A stretch of 64,000 bases of DNA from Pempheris klunzingeri (taxonomy: Eukaryota > Chordata > Actinopteri > Acropomatiformes > Pempheridae). This document shows positions 49,481 through 60,760 of this stretch, in pieces (the first letter of the stretch is position 1; every line of letters starts with the position of its first letter). The position numbers were made by a program, and so were the translations under genes. Below the pieces are notes generated by a model, which saw only the letters and a list, made by a program, of their open reading frames with translations, had not been told where the DNA came from and did not search any database. The stretch spans positions 3,337,874 through 3,401,873 of the forward strand of contig NC_092014.1 of assembly GCF_042242105.1 (NCBI RefSeq). The letters run 5' to 3'.

Positions 49481-49511
49481 ATGCATGGTAATAATGTGAA
49501 GAGGAAGGAAG
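49481..49511 (+). promoter_or_regulatory. gene 5 promoter block
   Basis: ATGCATGGTAATAATGTGAA then GAGGAAGGAAG, 166 bp before the ATG. Confidence 0.6.
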
Positions 49512-49676
49512 TCAGGTTTATTTTAACAGCCTCCTCCTCACTCTCCAGACCACAGAGAAGACACTCCTTCTATATTGCCAGTAGACATGTTTAAGGTGAC
49601 TTCTGTTTCTAGCTTGTGCACGTTAATTACTTACATTTGTGCTCTGTTGTCTCCAACAGAGGTGAGAGGAGCAGCT

Positions 49677-52600
49677 ATGGGTTTAACAGCAGCAGCAGCA
49701 AGAGGAGTTGTTGTCTTCCTTCTCTCTATGCCAGGTATGTGAGCTCAGAAATCCAAACTAATTTAATCTCAAAATAATCTCAGCTCAAAAGTCCACTGAT
49801 GGACCTTTTTGGAGGATTAAAAACCAGCTTTTTTTGGTCCTTTAATCTAACTGACGGTGAGGTCCTGTTATAATTAAGGATTAACCTGCTGGTTGTTTTC
49901 TGGATTGGATCAACTGCTTGTTTGGTTTGTTAAAAATTCTGACAACAGAGGGAAATGCCGCCATAATTACTGTTACTCACTCAGAGACTCACAATTACTC
50001 GGAGCCCTAAGTGACACCTTCACAATGCTTCTTTTGTCCAACCAATAGAACAAAATTCTATATTATCTATGTTTGTTACGTTTTGTGGACAAAAATTGAC
50101 TTGTAACAAGAGTAACAAGAACAGTATTTCCCTCTAAAATGTGGTGCAGAAGAATTAGAAAGCAGCCTGAAAAGAAAAGACTTCTCAAATTTCTACTTGA
50201 ACAGCACTTTATACCCTTATACCCTTCACTACATATCTTGGAAATCTCGTATGATGTTATGATAGTGTTTGTAGCGTCTGCTGTGCTCTGTGTTACAGTG
50301 GTACAGAGTCAGTATGACTGGGGAGTGACCTTCACCTCTACTAACATCTGTGCCCTGAAAGGATCAACGGTGGAGCTACACAGCACCTACACACACTCGT
50401 CCAGAGCAAATGTTGAGAAAACATTATGGTTCACTAAATTGAGTTATGGAACACCTGTGGACCTCAGAGAAGACCCAGAGTACGCAGGTCGTGTGCAGAA
50501 CAGCTGTTATGAGAAGAGCTGCACTTTGACAATCACAGACCTGAGAGACAGCGACTCAGCTGAGTACAAGTTCTGGTTCATGACAAACCAACCAGGTGGA
50601 AGATATACAAGTCAGACTGGAGTCACTTTGTCAGTCACAGGTAACATTTTCATTGTAATTCATCTTTTGTTCCAAATTTTGAATCTGAGCGTAATGACTG
50701 CTGTGTGTGAACGTTTGGTCACACTTTTGTTGTAAAGGTGATTGTTCACACTCTCTCTCTCTGTTCAAGAGAGTCAGTTCAGTTATTCATCGCTGAGAGA
50801 ATTTACAGAACAGTTCTTTAGATGCTGAAGGGTGCCCACAGACTTTTAAAATAGGGAGATGGTTTGATGTGGAAGATACGGATTTGGTGCCACGGGCCAC
50901 AAAACTCTCTCATTCTGCAAAACAACAAATAACTCAATGTCTAGGTGATATACTGACATCCAATTCGCAGTGCATATTAATAACGTCAAGCAGAAGGAAG
51001 TCTTCTGTCTTAACTGTCTTCTGCATCCTGCTCATCGTCCTAACTACAGAATATTTGAATATTTCCTGTCCAAATCTTCAAGATGAAGGTGATGGAACTT
51101 TGAATGCATGATGAAGAAAAAGCTGAAGAAAAAGGTCCTTGTGGCTTAAATATGAAATTTAGGTCACATACTGGGGGCCGTAGCTGTAGGATTTCTTTTA
51201 TTTATTTATTTTTTGGGAAGGCTGGTGTTCATACAGCTGGGTGCAATGCTGCTGACTGCCTCCACATAACCACAGGTGTTGTAACGCCCTACTGACTTCG
51301 TGCTTCTCAGTGACAGAAAATTTACATTAAAGTCACGTCATGGCAAATCAGTCGGCTGTGAATGAAGAGCACTCGACCTGACTGAAGGCTCATTAGTGAA
51401 ATTATCTTTAAGATATGTTGTTCCCAAGAGGCCAGTGTGAACACCCACGCTTTGATACAGTGACTGTGTTTGCGTATTAACATACACTGCTCACAAAAAG
51501 TTAGGGATATTTGGGTGAAATTTATGGAAAATGTAAAAAGTTCATGCTACAGTGATATTATATCATGGAAGTAGGGCATTTAAGTAGATGTATGCACTGG
51601 TGAATTCCTCATCTCAAACAATTTATTGAAACAAAAGCCAACAACAGTGGTGGGTATACCACAACACAAAATGTCAGTGTCTCAATAACTTGTCATGAGT
51701 CCTTGAGCATCAATTACAGCTTGACAACGACGTCTCATGCTGCTCACAAGTCTACTTATTGTCTGCTGAGGCATGGCATCCCACTCTTCTCAAAAGGCGG
51801 CCCTCAGGTCATTGAGGTTCTGGGGTACAGCGTTACGAGCCTCTACACGGCGACTCAGCTGATCCCTTAGGTTTTCAGTGGGATTCAGGCCTGGAGAAAG
51901 CGCAGGCCACTCCATTTGAGGCACCCCAGTCTCCAGCAGCCGTTCCCTAATGATGCGACCTCAATGAGCTGGAGCAATGTCGTCCATGAAGATGAAATCA
52001 GGCCAGTGTTGCTCATACGGAGGCACAATGATGTTTATGTCGATTCATGGATCAAACACCTGTTGTGAATTTTGCCGTTAAGCTTCTTGTTAGAGAACAG
52101 CAACTTGTGCACAAAGTACTGAATCATTGAACAGTTGGACATGTGCATTCAAAGGTTTAGAGAAGGTCACATTAAGTTCACCTGGAAAGGCTATAATGGT
52201 TGCTTTTCTGGCTCCCCCTGTCAACCAATCTCTCAACCTAAGTCCAGAATGTAACTCGCATAGTGTTCAATTCTATTATAAAACTGCCCCTCAGACAAAA
52301 AATAGACATATAGATGTATGATAAGCAGCCAAGCTTCCCTGTGGAAACGACAATGAAATGGAAAAATATGTCCCAGTTGGGAAAGATTGTGCATTTTTTA
52401 ACTGACTCATGTTGAACTTATATCCTTCCTACAGGTTCTTATCAGCCATAATAATGTTCAAAGAGTTTGTATGCTCTAATTACCCTCTTTGCCGTAAAAA
52501 TACAATGTTCTTTTAAGTATATATTTTTAAATATGTGCAAACTCAGCACAGACTCAAACAGACGTGCATCAATGCAATGTTTTCAAATTGTTTTATCTTT

Positions 52601-55600
52601 CAGGTGTCGGTGGACAAAGCTGCAACAGAGTGACTTACACTCACAGAAGCATCTGTGCCCTCAAAGGCTCTTCAGTGAACATTTCTTCCACATACAGCAG
52701 TTATGAAACTATCACATCAAAACTCTGGTTCAGTCCTGAACGTAGTCATCAGTGGGTTTATCAGTCACAGCCTGAGGACCTAAGTGAAGACCCCCAGTAT
52801 GCAGGTCGTGTTCAGGTCCTTGAAACAGAGGGAGGACGCTCCACTCTGAGAATCACTGAGCTGACAGAGAGAGACTCAGCCCAGTATCACTTCAAATTCA
52901 CAGCAGGAAGCTTTGAGTGGAGGAGCAGTTTACCTGGAACAACTCTGACTGTCACAGGTACTGATGAACACAACCTGATGGAGACACACCAACACAGGAG
53001 ATTTAAACACACCACACATGTTGATAATGATCAACCAGCATGTGTTTGTGTGATTACTGTTGTATAAAGACATAAATACACTTATCAATGCTCACTATTA
53101 CTTCTAGGAAATGTAGCTTTGGTGTTGAGGTGTATGTACATCATCATCAATTTATTTTTTTAAAGCCGGTGATAATGTTTTTTCTTGTTTCATATCCAGC
53201 TCTGCAGGTGCAGGTGACCACAGTAACACATCATCAGCATTATACCGAGGCAGAGCTGAAGTGTAACAGCAGCTGCAGTCCAGCTGGTCGTCTTTCCTTC
53301 GTCTGGTTCAAGAATGGACAGAGAAACACGAGGGAGGAAACTTCTTCTTATAAACACTACTTTTATCCTGGAGACAGCTATGTCTGTGCTGTGGAAGGAC
53401 ATGAGGATTCCCACTCTCCTCCAGTGTGTGAGTTCTCAACAGTCTTCTACTAACATGACACCATCTAGTGGAGCCTTCTGACTACATGGATATTAAATAT
53501 GGAGGCTCCGACTGTGACTCCTCAGCAGCTCTGGTTTAAAAATGCTCATATAATTGTTTTATCTTTCAGGTGTCCATGGACAAAGCTGCAACAGAGTGAC
53601 TTACACTCACAGAAGCATCTGTGCCCTCAAAGGCTCTTCAGTGGACATTTCTTCCACATACAGCAGTTCTGGATCTATCACATCAAAACTCTGGTTCAGT
53701 CCTGAACGTAGTCGTCAGTGGGTTTATCAGTCACAGCCTGAGGACCTTAGTGAAGACCCCCAGTATGCAGGTCGTGTTCAGGTCCTTGAAACAGAGGGAG
53801 GACGCTCCACTCTGAGAATCACTGAGCTGACAGAGAGAGACTCAGCCCAGTATCACTTCAAATTCACAGCAGGAAGCTTTGACTGGAGGAGCAGTTTACC
53901 TGGAACAACTCTGACTGTCACAGGTACTGATGAACACAACCTGATGGAGACACACCAACACAGGAGATTTAAACACACCACACATGTTGATAATGATCAA
54001 CCAGCATGTGTTTGTGTGATTACTGTTGTATAAAGACGTAAATACACTTATCAATGCTCACTATTACTTCTAGGAAATGTAGCTTTGGTGTTGAGGTGTA
54101 TGTACATCATAATTAATATCTTTTTTTAAAGCCGGTGATAATGTTTTTTCTTGTTTCATATCCAGCTCTGCAGGTGCAGGTGACCACAGCAAGAAATCAT
54201 CAGCATTATACCGAGGCAGAGCTGAAGTGTCACAGCAGCTGCAGTCCAGCTGGTCGTCTTTCCTTCGTCTGGTTCAAGAATGGACAGAGAATCATGACGG
54301 AGGAAACTTCTTCTTATAAAGACAACTTTTATCCTGGAGACAGCTATGTCTGTGCTATGAGAGGACATGAGGATTCCCACTCTCCTCCAGTGTGTGAGTT
54401 CTCCACAGTCTTCTACTAACATGACACCATCTAGTGGAGCCTTCTAACTACATGGATATTAAATATGGAGGCTCCGACTGTGACTCCTCAGCAGCTCTGG
54501 TTTAAAAATGGTCATATAATTGTTTTATCTTTCAGGTGTCCATGGACAAAGCTGCAACAGAGTGACTTACACTAACAGAAGCATCTGTGCCCTCAAAGGC
54601 TCTTCAGTGGACATTTCTTCCACATACAGCAGTTATAGATCGATCACATCAAAACTCTGGTTCAGTCCTGAACGTACATCCCACACAACCCACCACGTCA
54701 TCAGTGGGTTTATCAGTCACAGCCTGAGGACCTTAGTGAAGACCCCCAGTATGCAGGTCGTGTTCAGGTCCTTGAAACAGAGGGAGGACGCTCCACTCTG
54801 AGAATCACTGAGCTGACAGAGAGAGACTCAGCCCAGTATCACTTCAAATTCACAGCAGGAAGCTTTGAGTGGAGGAGCAGTTTACCTGGAACAACTCTGA
54901 CTGTCACAGGTACTGATGAACACAACCTGATGGAGACACACCAACACATGCATGGCTTTGTGTTTGCGAATGATTATTTTATGATCATTGACATTTTTGT
55001 TGTTTTCTCCAGCTCTGCAGGTGCAGGTGACCACAACAACAGATTATCAGCATTATACCGAGGCAGAGCTGAAGTGTCACAGCAGCTGCAGTCCAGCTGG
55101 TCGTCTTTCCTTCGTCTGGTTCAAGAATGGACAGAGAATCATGACGGAGGGAACTTCTTCTTATAAAGACAACTTTTATCCTGGAGACGACGTCTCTTGT
55201 GCTTTTAAAGGACGTGAGGATTATCGCTCCCCTTCAGTGTGTGAGTTTACTTCACTGAGTAACTAACAAAATAAATCAACGCAACATAACAATATGGGCT
55301 TCATCTACTATTAAGCAAATACATGTTTTCTACTTCAGATGCTCCAAGACTTCCCTCTGTGTCAGTGAGTCCCTCTGCTGAGATAGAGGAGGGCAGCTCA
55401 GTGACTCTGACCTGCAGCAGTGAAGCTAACCCAGCAGCTACCTACACCTGGTACAAGGAGAACCAGGTACTGCCTGTAGGATCAGCAGGTATTCATCACT
55501 TCACCTCTATCAGCTCTGAGGACAGAGGGATCTACTACTGCACGTCTGAGAATCAACTCGGCCAGTTAGGCTCAAAGCCTGTGTTTCTAGACGTCCAGTG

Positions 55601-58600
55601 TGAGTTTTAAACAGCAACAGTGGGTTCACACACAGGGAACGCATACAGTGGGGCAAAAAAGTATTTAGTCAGCCACCAATTGTGCAAGTTCTCCCACTTA
55701 AAAAGATGAGAGAGGCCTGTAATTTTCATCATAGGTACACTTCAACTATGAGACAAAATAGGGGGAAATAATCCAGGAAATCACATTGTAGGATTTTTAA
55801 TGAATTAATTGGTAAATTCCTCGGTAAAATAAGTATTTGGTCACCTACAAACAAGCAAGATTTCTGGCTCTCACAGACCTGTAACTTCTTCTTTAAGAGG
55901 CTCCTCTGTCCTCCACTCGTTACCTGTATTAATGGCACTTGTTTGAACTCGTTATCAGTATAAAAGACACCTGTCCACAACCTCAAACAGTCACACTCCA
56001 AACTCCACTATGGCCAAGACCAAAGAGCTGTCAAAGGACACCAGAAACAAAATTGTAGACATGCACCAGGCTGGGAAGACTGAATCTGCAATAGGTAAGC
56101 AGCTTGGTGTGAAGAAATCAACTGTGGGAGCAATTATTAGAAAATGGAAGACACACAAGACCACTGATAATCTCCCTCGATCTGGGGCTCCACGCAAGAT
56201 CTCACCCCGTGGGGTCAAAATGATCACAAGAACGGTGAGCAAAAATCCCAGAACCACACGGGGGGACCTAGTGAATGACCTGCAGAGAGCTGGGACCAAA
56301 GTAACAAAGGCTACCATCAGTAACACACTACGCCGCCAGGGACTCAAATCCTGCAGTGCCAGACGTGTCCCCCTGCTTAAGCCAGTACATGTCCAGGCCC
56401 GTCTGAAGTTTGCTAGAGAGCATTTGGATGATCCAGAAGAGGATTGGGAGAATGTCATATGGTCAGATGAAACCAAAATAGAACTTTTTGGTAAAAACTC
56501 AACTTGTCGTGTTTGGAGGAGAAAGAACGCTGAGTTGCATCCAAAGAACACCATACCTACTGTGAAGCATGGGGGTGGAAACATCATGCTTTGAGGCTGT
56601 TTTTCTGCAAAGGGACCAAGACGACTGATCCGTGTAAAGGAAAGAATGAATGGGGCCATGTATCGTGAGATTTTGAGTGAAAACCTCCTTCCATCAGCAA
56701 GGGCATTGAAGATGAAACTTGGCTGGGTCTTTCAGCATGACAATGGTCCCAAACACACCGCCTGGGCAACGAAGGAGTGGCTTCGTAAGAAGCATTTCAA
56801 GGTCCTGGAGTGGCCTAGCCGGTCTCCAGATCTCAACCCCATAGAAAATCTTTGGAGGGAGTTGAAAGTCCGTGTTGCCCAGCGACAGCCCCAAAACATC
56901 ACTTCTCTAGAGGAGATCTGCATGAAGGAATGGACCAAAATACCAGCAACAGGGTGTGAAAAGATGAAAACGTTTGACCTCTGTCATTGCCAACAAAGGG
57001 TATATAACAAAGTATGGAGATGAACTTTTGTTATTGACCAAATACTTATTTTCCACCATAATTTGCAAATAAATTCTTTAAAAATCAGACAATGTGATTT
57101 TCTGGATTTTTTTTTTTTTTTCTCATTTTGTCTCTCATAGTTGAGGTATACATATGATGAAAATTACAGGCCTCTTTCATCTTTTTAAGTGGGAGAACTT
57201 GCACAATTGGTGGCTGACTAAATACTTTTTTGCCCCACTGTACGTACATTTCCACACATTTGAAAGATGAACTTATTTACTCACAGTGGAGTATATGTTC
57301 AGGCACACATGTGCTAATAGTAATGATTGTCTCTCTGCATATTGTCCTCCAGATGCTCCAAAGCTTCCCTCTGTGTCAGTCTCTGCTGAGATAGAGGAGG
57401 GCAGCTCAGTGACTCTGACCTGCAGCAGTGATGCTAACCCAGCAGCTACCTACACCTGGTACAAGGAGGACCAGGTACTGCCTGTAGGATCTGCAGGTAT
57501 TCATCACTTCACCTCCATCCGCTCTGAGGACAGAGGGATCTACTACTGCAAGTCTGAGAATAAACTCGGCCAGTTAGGCTCAAAGCCTGTGTTTCTAGAC
57601 GTCCAGTGTGAGTTTTAAACCGCAACAGTGGGTTCACACACAGGGAACGCATACGTACATATCCAGAGTTTTAAACCTGTTCAGGCACACGTGTGCTAAT
57701 AGTAATGATTGTCTATCTGTGCATATTGTCCTCCAGATGGTCCAAGACTTCCCTCTGTGTCAGTGAGTCCCTCTGCTGAGATAGTGGAGGGCAGCTCAGT
57801 CAATCTGACCTGCAGCAGTGAAGCTAACCCAGCAGCTACCTACACCTGGTACAAAGAGGACCAAAAACACATCAGTAAAGAACCACAGCTTGTCCTCACC
57901 TCGGTCCAGTCCTCTGACTCTGGAGAATATTACTGCACAGCTAAGAACGAGCTGGGGAGGAGGACATCTGATTGCATCTCTGTTAAAGTGAAATGTGAGA
58001 AAAACGCTGTAGAAAGAACAGAAGTCTTAATTCTTAGGTTTCAGTCAAAGGGGTCTTCCTGGGTGTGAATGCTTTCTTAAGCTCCAATAGATGTTTATGG
58101 TGAGGTTTTATTCACTGGCATGTGAGGCTGATTTGATATTGAACTTGAGTAAAATCATCTCTTCTAGACCCTCCAAGGACCCCCTCTGTGTCAGTGAGTC
58201 CCTCTGGTGAGATAGTGGAGGGCAGCTCAGTGACTCTGACCTGCAGCAGTGATGCTAACCCAGCAGCTACCTACACCTGGTACAAAGAGGACCAGGTACT
58301 GCCTGTAAGATCAGCAGGTATTCATCACTTCACCTCCATCCGCTCTGAGGACAGAGGGATCTACTACTGCAAGTCTGAGAATACACTCGGCCAGTTAGGC
58401 TCAAAGCCTGTGTTTCTAGACGTCCAGTGTGAGTTTTAAACAGCAACAGTGGGTTCACACACAGGGAACGCATACGTACATATCCAGAGTTTTAAACCTG
58501 TTCAGGCACACGTGTGCTAATAGTAATGATTGTCTCTCTGTGCATATTGTCCTCCAGATGGTCCAAGACTTCCCTCTGTGTCAGTGAGTCCCTCTGCTGA

Positions 58601-59975
58601 GATAGTGGAGGGCAGCTCAGTGACTCTGACCTGCAGCAGTGATGCTAACCCAGCAGCTACCTACACCTGGTACAAAGAGGACCAAAAACACATCAGTACA
58701 GAACCACAGCTTGTCCTCACCTCGGTCCAGTCCTCTGACTCTGGAGAATATTACTGCACAGCTGAGAACGAGCTGGGGAGGAGGACATCTGAGCGCATCT
58801 CTGTTAAAGTGAAATGTGAGAAAAACGCTGTAGAAAGAACAGAAGTCTTAATTCTTAGGTTTCAGTCAAAGGGGTCTTCCTGGGTATGAATGCTTTCTTA
58901 AGCTCCAATAGATGTTTATGGTGAGGTTTTATTCACTGGCATGTGAGGCTGATTTGATAGTTACGTTTACTTTACTTTACTTTTGACTGTTTTGTCATAT
59001 CACTCCATAGGACCAGTGGGCTGTAACTCAATCAATCAATCAATCTTTAATTCACAACATTAACATTATCTCAAAACATTTTCCATAAAGAGCAGAGTCT
59101 AGACCAAACTCTTTAATTAAGAGAGAGACCCAGTGATTCAGGAATTCAAGATGAAGGATTCAAGAATCCCCACATGACTGTAATCAACTGTCTGTGCTTC
59201 CTTTTAGATAAAAGATTCTCAATGTTAATGAGAAAAACAGCAGTTGGAATAATCGCTGTTCTCCTGGCTGTCCTAGCCCTCTTTCTACTCCTGTGGATTA
59301 GGTGAGCAAATTGGGATTTCACAGATTATTGAAAATTACTTTGTCTAAAACATTTAATAATCTTTTTAAATTAATTCCTCTCCCTAGAAAAAAGCCTGAG
59401 GAGCCTGAAGAGAGACCAGACAGAAGGGAACAGGTGAGAATGGTCGTGTATATTATTCTAGTAAAAAAAAGAAAATCCACTCCTGTGCAGTCTCGTCTTG
59501 GATGTAATAGATTCCCAGCACATCCTGAAGTTTTATCACTTTCTGCCTGCCGTTGTTTTGGCCTTCACTGACCTGGCTGCAGTCCTCTGCAGGAATCACA
59601 TGAAAGACCTGCTCATGTAAAATGTGTGTTTGGATTTACCTGATCAGGAACAACCAGAGGAGCAGGATGAGCTTCAATATGCCTCCATCCACTTCTCCAG
59701 CGACTACATCAGAGCAGTTCAGCCCCTCCGACACGCCGAGCAACAGGAAGTCGTTGAGTATGCTGCTGTCAAGTTTAAGGCTCCTCCGAGGTGAGCATCA
59801 CTGCAGGATTAAACTGACATAACTTAAATTATGCATTCAGCTTAAATGATGAACGCTCTGATTTTATGTTTTTGCTATCACAGTTGAAATATGATGGGAA
59901 TGCGTCTGATTTTTCTGAACCAGAGGTCAAAAAACTGAAGAGGATCCGACTGCGTTGTGCAGCACAGTCACCTAA
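49677..59975 (+). CDS. CD22/Siglec-like receptor, gene 5 (12 Ig exons, one frameshifted; possibly a pseudogene)
   Basis: Exons: 49677-49734, 50299-50640, 52604-52957, 53200-53427, 53570-53923, 54166-54393, 54536-54909 (frameshifted), 55013-55240, 55339-55599, 57353-57607, 57737-57994, 58168-58428, 58558-58815, 59208-59301, 59388-59433, 59648-59790, 59924-59975. Order: signal, V, three V-like/C2a pairs, five I-set/C2, TM, tail. No C2a exon follows the first V. A 20-bp insertion (54677-54696) shifts the third V-like exon to a TGA at 54799-54801. Skipping that symmetric exon would restore a frame of about 1139 aa. V has Trp for the F-strand Arg (KFWF, codon 50574-50576) and Ser for the B-strand Cys. 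Tail: LQYASI and VEYAAV remain, the YSN motif is deleted by 12 bp (SSDYIRAV), and the last motif is ALCSTV. A Tc1 element sits in the intron 55600-57352. Confidence 0.75.
50299..50640 (+). other. gene 5 exon 2: V-set domain with Arg to Trp change
   Basis: A 342-nt phase 1-1 exon. It reads LHSTY (Ser at B), [10 protein letters not shown] (two Cys near E) and YKFWF. The duplicate in gene 6 has AGG at the Trp codon, so one base change (AGG to TGG) removed the Arg. Confidence 0.8.
50971..51000 (+). promoter_or_regulatory. orphan promoter block downstream of the gene 5 V exon
   Basis: TGCATATTAATAACGTCAAG then CAGAAGGAAG; the PU.1-like GAGGAA core is changed to CAGAAG. The following 5'-UTR-like stretch also resembles the one after the true promoters, but no signal exon is left. 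Confidence 0.5.
51484..52215 (-). mobile_element. Tc1-like element, internally deleted, inside gene 5
   Basis: Left terminal sequence CACTGCTCACAAAAAGTTAG. The minus strand then encodes the end of transposase ([35 protein letters not shown] and AVIDAQG). The DNA-binding half is deleted, and the 5' leader resumes at about 52030-52200. Same family as 38.5 and 63.7 kb. It sits where gene 5 lacks its first C2a exon. Confidence 0.78.
52604..55240 (+). repeat. tandem array of three V-like/C2a exon pairs, 966-bp period (gene 5)
   Basis: V-like exons start at 52604, 53570 and 54536, exactly 966 bp apart. C2a exons start at 53200, 54166 and 55013. As in gene 1, the third pair has the shorter internal intron. 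The second and third V-like exons begin VHGQSC instead of VGGQSC. Confidence 0.85.
54536..54909 (+). pseudogene. frameshifted third V-like exon of gene 5
   Basis: 374 nt instead of 354. After CCTGAACGTA an extra 20 nt rich in CCCAC/CACAAC (54677-54696) precedes GTCATCAGTGGG. The frame then runs to TGA at 54799. Splice sites are intact. Confidence 0.85.
55646..57240 (+). mobile_element. near-complete Tc1-like transposon with TA target duplication
   Basis: 1595 bp. The ends CAGTGGGGCAAAAAAGTATT and AATACTTTTTTGCCCCACTG are exact inverse copies, and the inverted repeats run about 85 bp or more. TA flanks both sides (55644-55645, 57241-57242). The paralogous sites near 57650 and 58470 read GCATACGTACAT with no insert, confirming the junctions. 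It lies in a gene 5 intron. Confidence 0.95.
56010..57023 (+). pseudogene. Tc1-like transposase with a single in-frame nonsense codon
   Basis: A frame of 338 codons including the terminal stop, close to the usual 340 aa, is interrupted only by TGA at 56592-56594, where the family has Trp (MLWGCFS). Present: paired-like DNA-binding region ([32 protein letters not shown]), first Asp in [11 protein letters not shown], second Asp in [11 protein letters not shown], and Glu in [15 protein letters not shown]. All three catalytic positions are intact. A recent but probably non-autonomous copy. Confidence 0.9.
57353..58920 (+). repeat. tandem 0.82-kb duplication of two C2 exons in gene 5
   Basis: The exon pair 57353-57607/57737-57994 and the pair 58168-58428/58558-58815, with introns, are nearly identical (815-821 bp offset). 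The intron after 57994 and that after 58815 carry the same sequence, GAAAAACGCTGTAGAAAGAA. The first copy of the leading exon lacks two codons (SVSAEIE versus SVSPSGEIV). Confidence 0.85.
59025..59135 (+). repeat. interspersed repeat copy in the gene 5 3' module
   Basis: AATCAATCAATCAATCTTTA then CATAAAGAGCAGAGTCTAGA. Partner of 44567-44665, with two extra AATC units. Confidence 0.7.
59208..59975 (+). other. gene 5 transmembrane and tail exons, reduced tyrosine set
   Basis: TM exon 59208-59301 (two codons longer than gene 4), 59388-59433 (one EEP unit fewer than gene 4), 59648-59790 with LQYASI and VEYAAV, and 59924-59975 with ALCSTV. Two ITIM-like motifs remain of the four seen in genes 1 and 2. 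Confidence 0.78.
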
Positions 59976-60034
59976 ACCCAGTGATCACAACAGGGATCGC
60001 ATTTATAGTCGCATATCTCCGTTTCTTTTTAAGA

Positions 60035-60185
60035 TTTGTATTCGATTAGATTCCTTTTATTGTCATTGTAAATAAATACAATGAAATTTAAAAGCACAAA
60101 AGTGAAACAGGACCCATAAAAGATATAAAATCAATAAATACTAAAGAATAAATGATATTTCATTCATACTCCACACCCAGTGATC
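60035..60185 (+). repeat. short insertion in the gene 5 3' region
   Basis: ATTCCTTTTATTGTCATTGT, AAATACAATGAAATTTAAAA and following bases are missing from the matching place in gene 4 (45575-45595). It looks like a SINE or LINE tail and contains AATAAA (60071-60076), which may serve gene 5. Confidence 0.5.
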
Positions 60186-60659
60186 ATAAAATAAGGCATT
60201 TCAAGCTGATTTTTAAAACAGAGTTCTGCAGGCGGCCCTCTCCAAGAGTGAACCATAAAATGGTGTGCTACCATTTATGGTCCCCAGATACAAATACAAA
60301 TATTCCCAAATACAAGTATGAACCAGAAAATTAACCTTTAAAGACAAACTATATCTCCGCAGTACTAAATGAGACATAAAACAGGAGGCAAGCTTGTAAA
60401 TAATATATTTTTTAACCTAATTCCAATATAAGATTTGCTGTTTGAAAGCACATTGAGGGTTTTGGAGAGCAACATGTATTTGGTGATGTGTAGTTTCTTG
60501 CAGCTGCCACCAGATGTTGATCAAGAAGCATATTTTTCATTTTTTTACATCTCTTCAGCGTATACGTCTGTTGTTTACAGTTTACTTTCTGTTATTTATC
60601 CGCTTCTTGTTACCTAGCTTACATTTTGTACTTATTTTTTATTTAATTAGTTAGGCACT

Positions 60660-60760
60660 ATTTCTTTGCATCCACTTAGACACTCTTTGTATTTGTATTC
60701 TGGTAAAATAATTTCCCTCAGGATGAATAAAGTTGATCTTATCTTCTCACCACATTCTTT
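60660..60760 (+). repeat. LINE-type 3' tail
   Basis: AATTTCCCTCAGGATGAATA then AAGTTGATCTTATCTT, a terminal pattern common to fish LINE-derived repeats. The rest of 59976-61092 shows no gene. Confidence 0.45.

Larger units (their letters stand above)
49025..51482 (+). repeat. 5' module of gene 5, duplicated at 61093-63657
   Basis: Promoter block, signal exon, intron, V exon, orphan promoter and the start of a Tc1 element are repeated in the same order, highly alike with small indels, about 12.1 kb downstream. The left junction in both copies is at TTTGTCAGGA. Confidence 0.85.
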
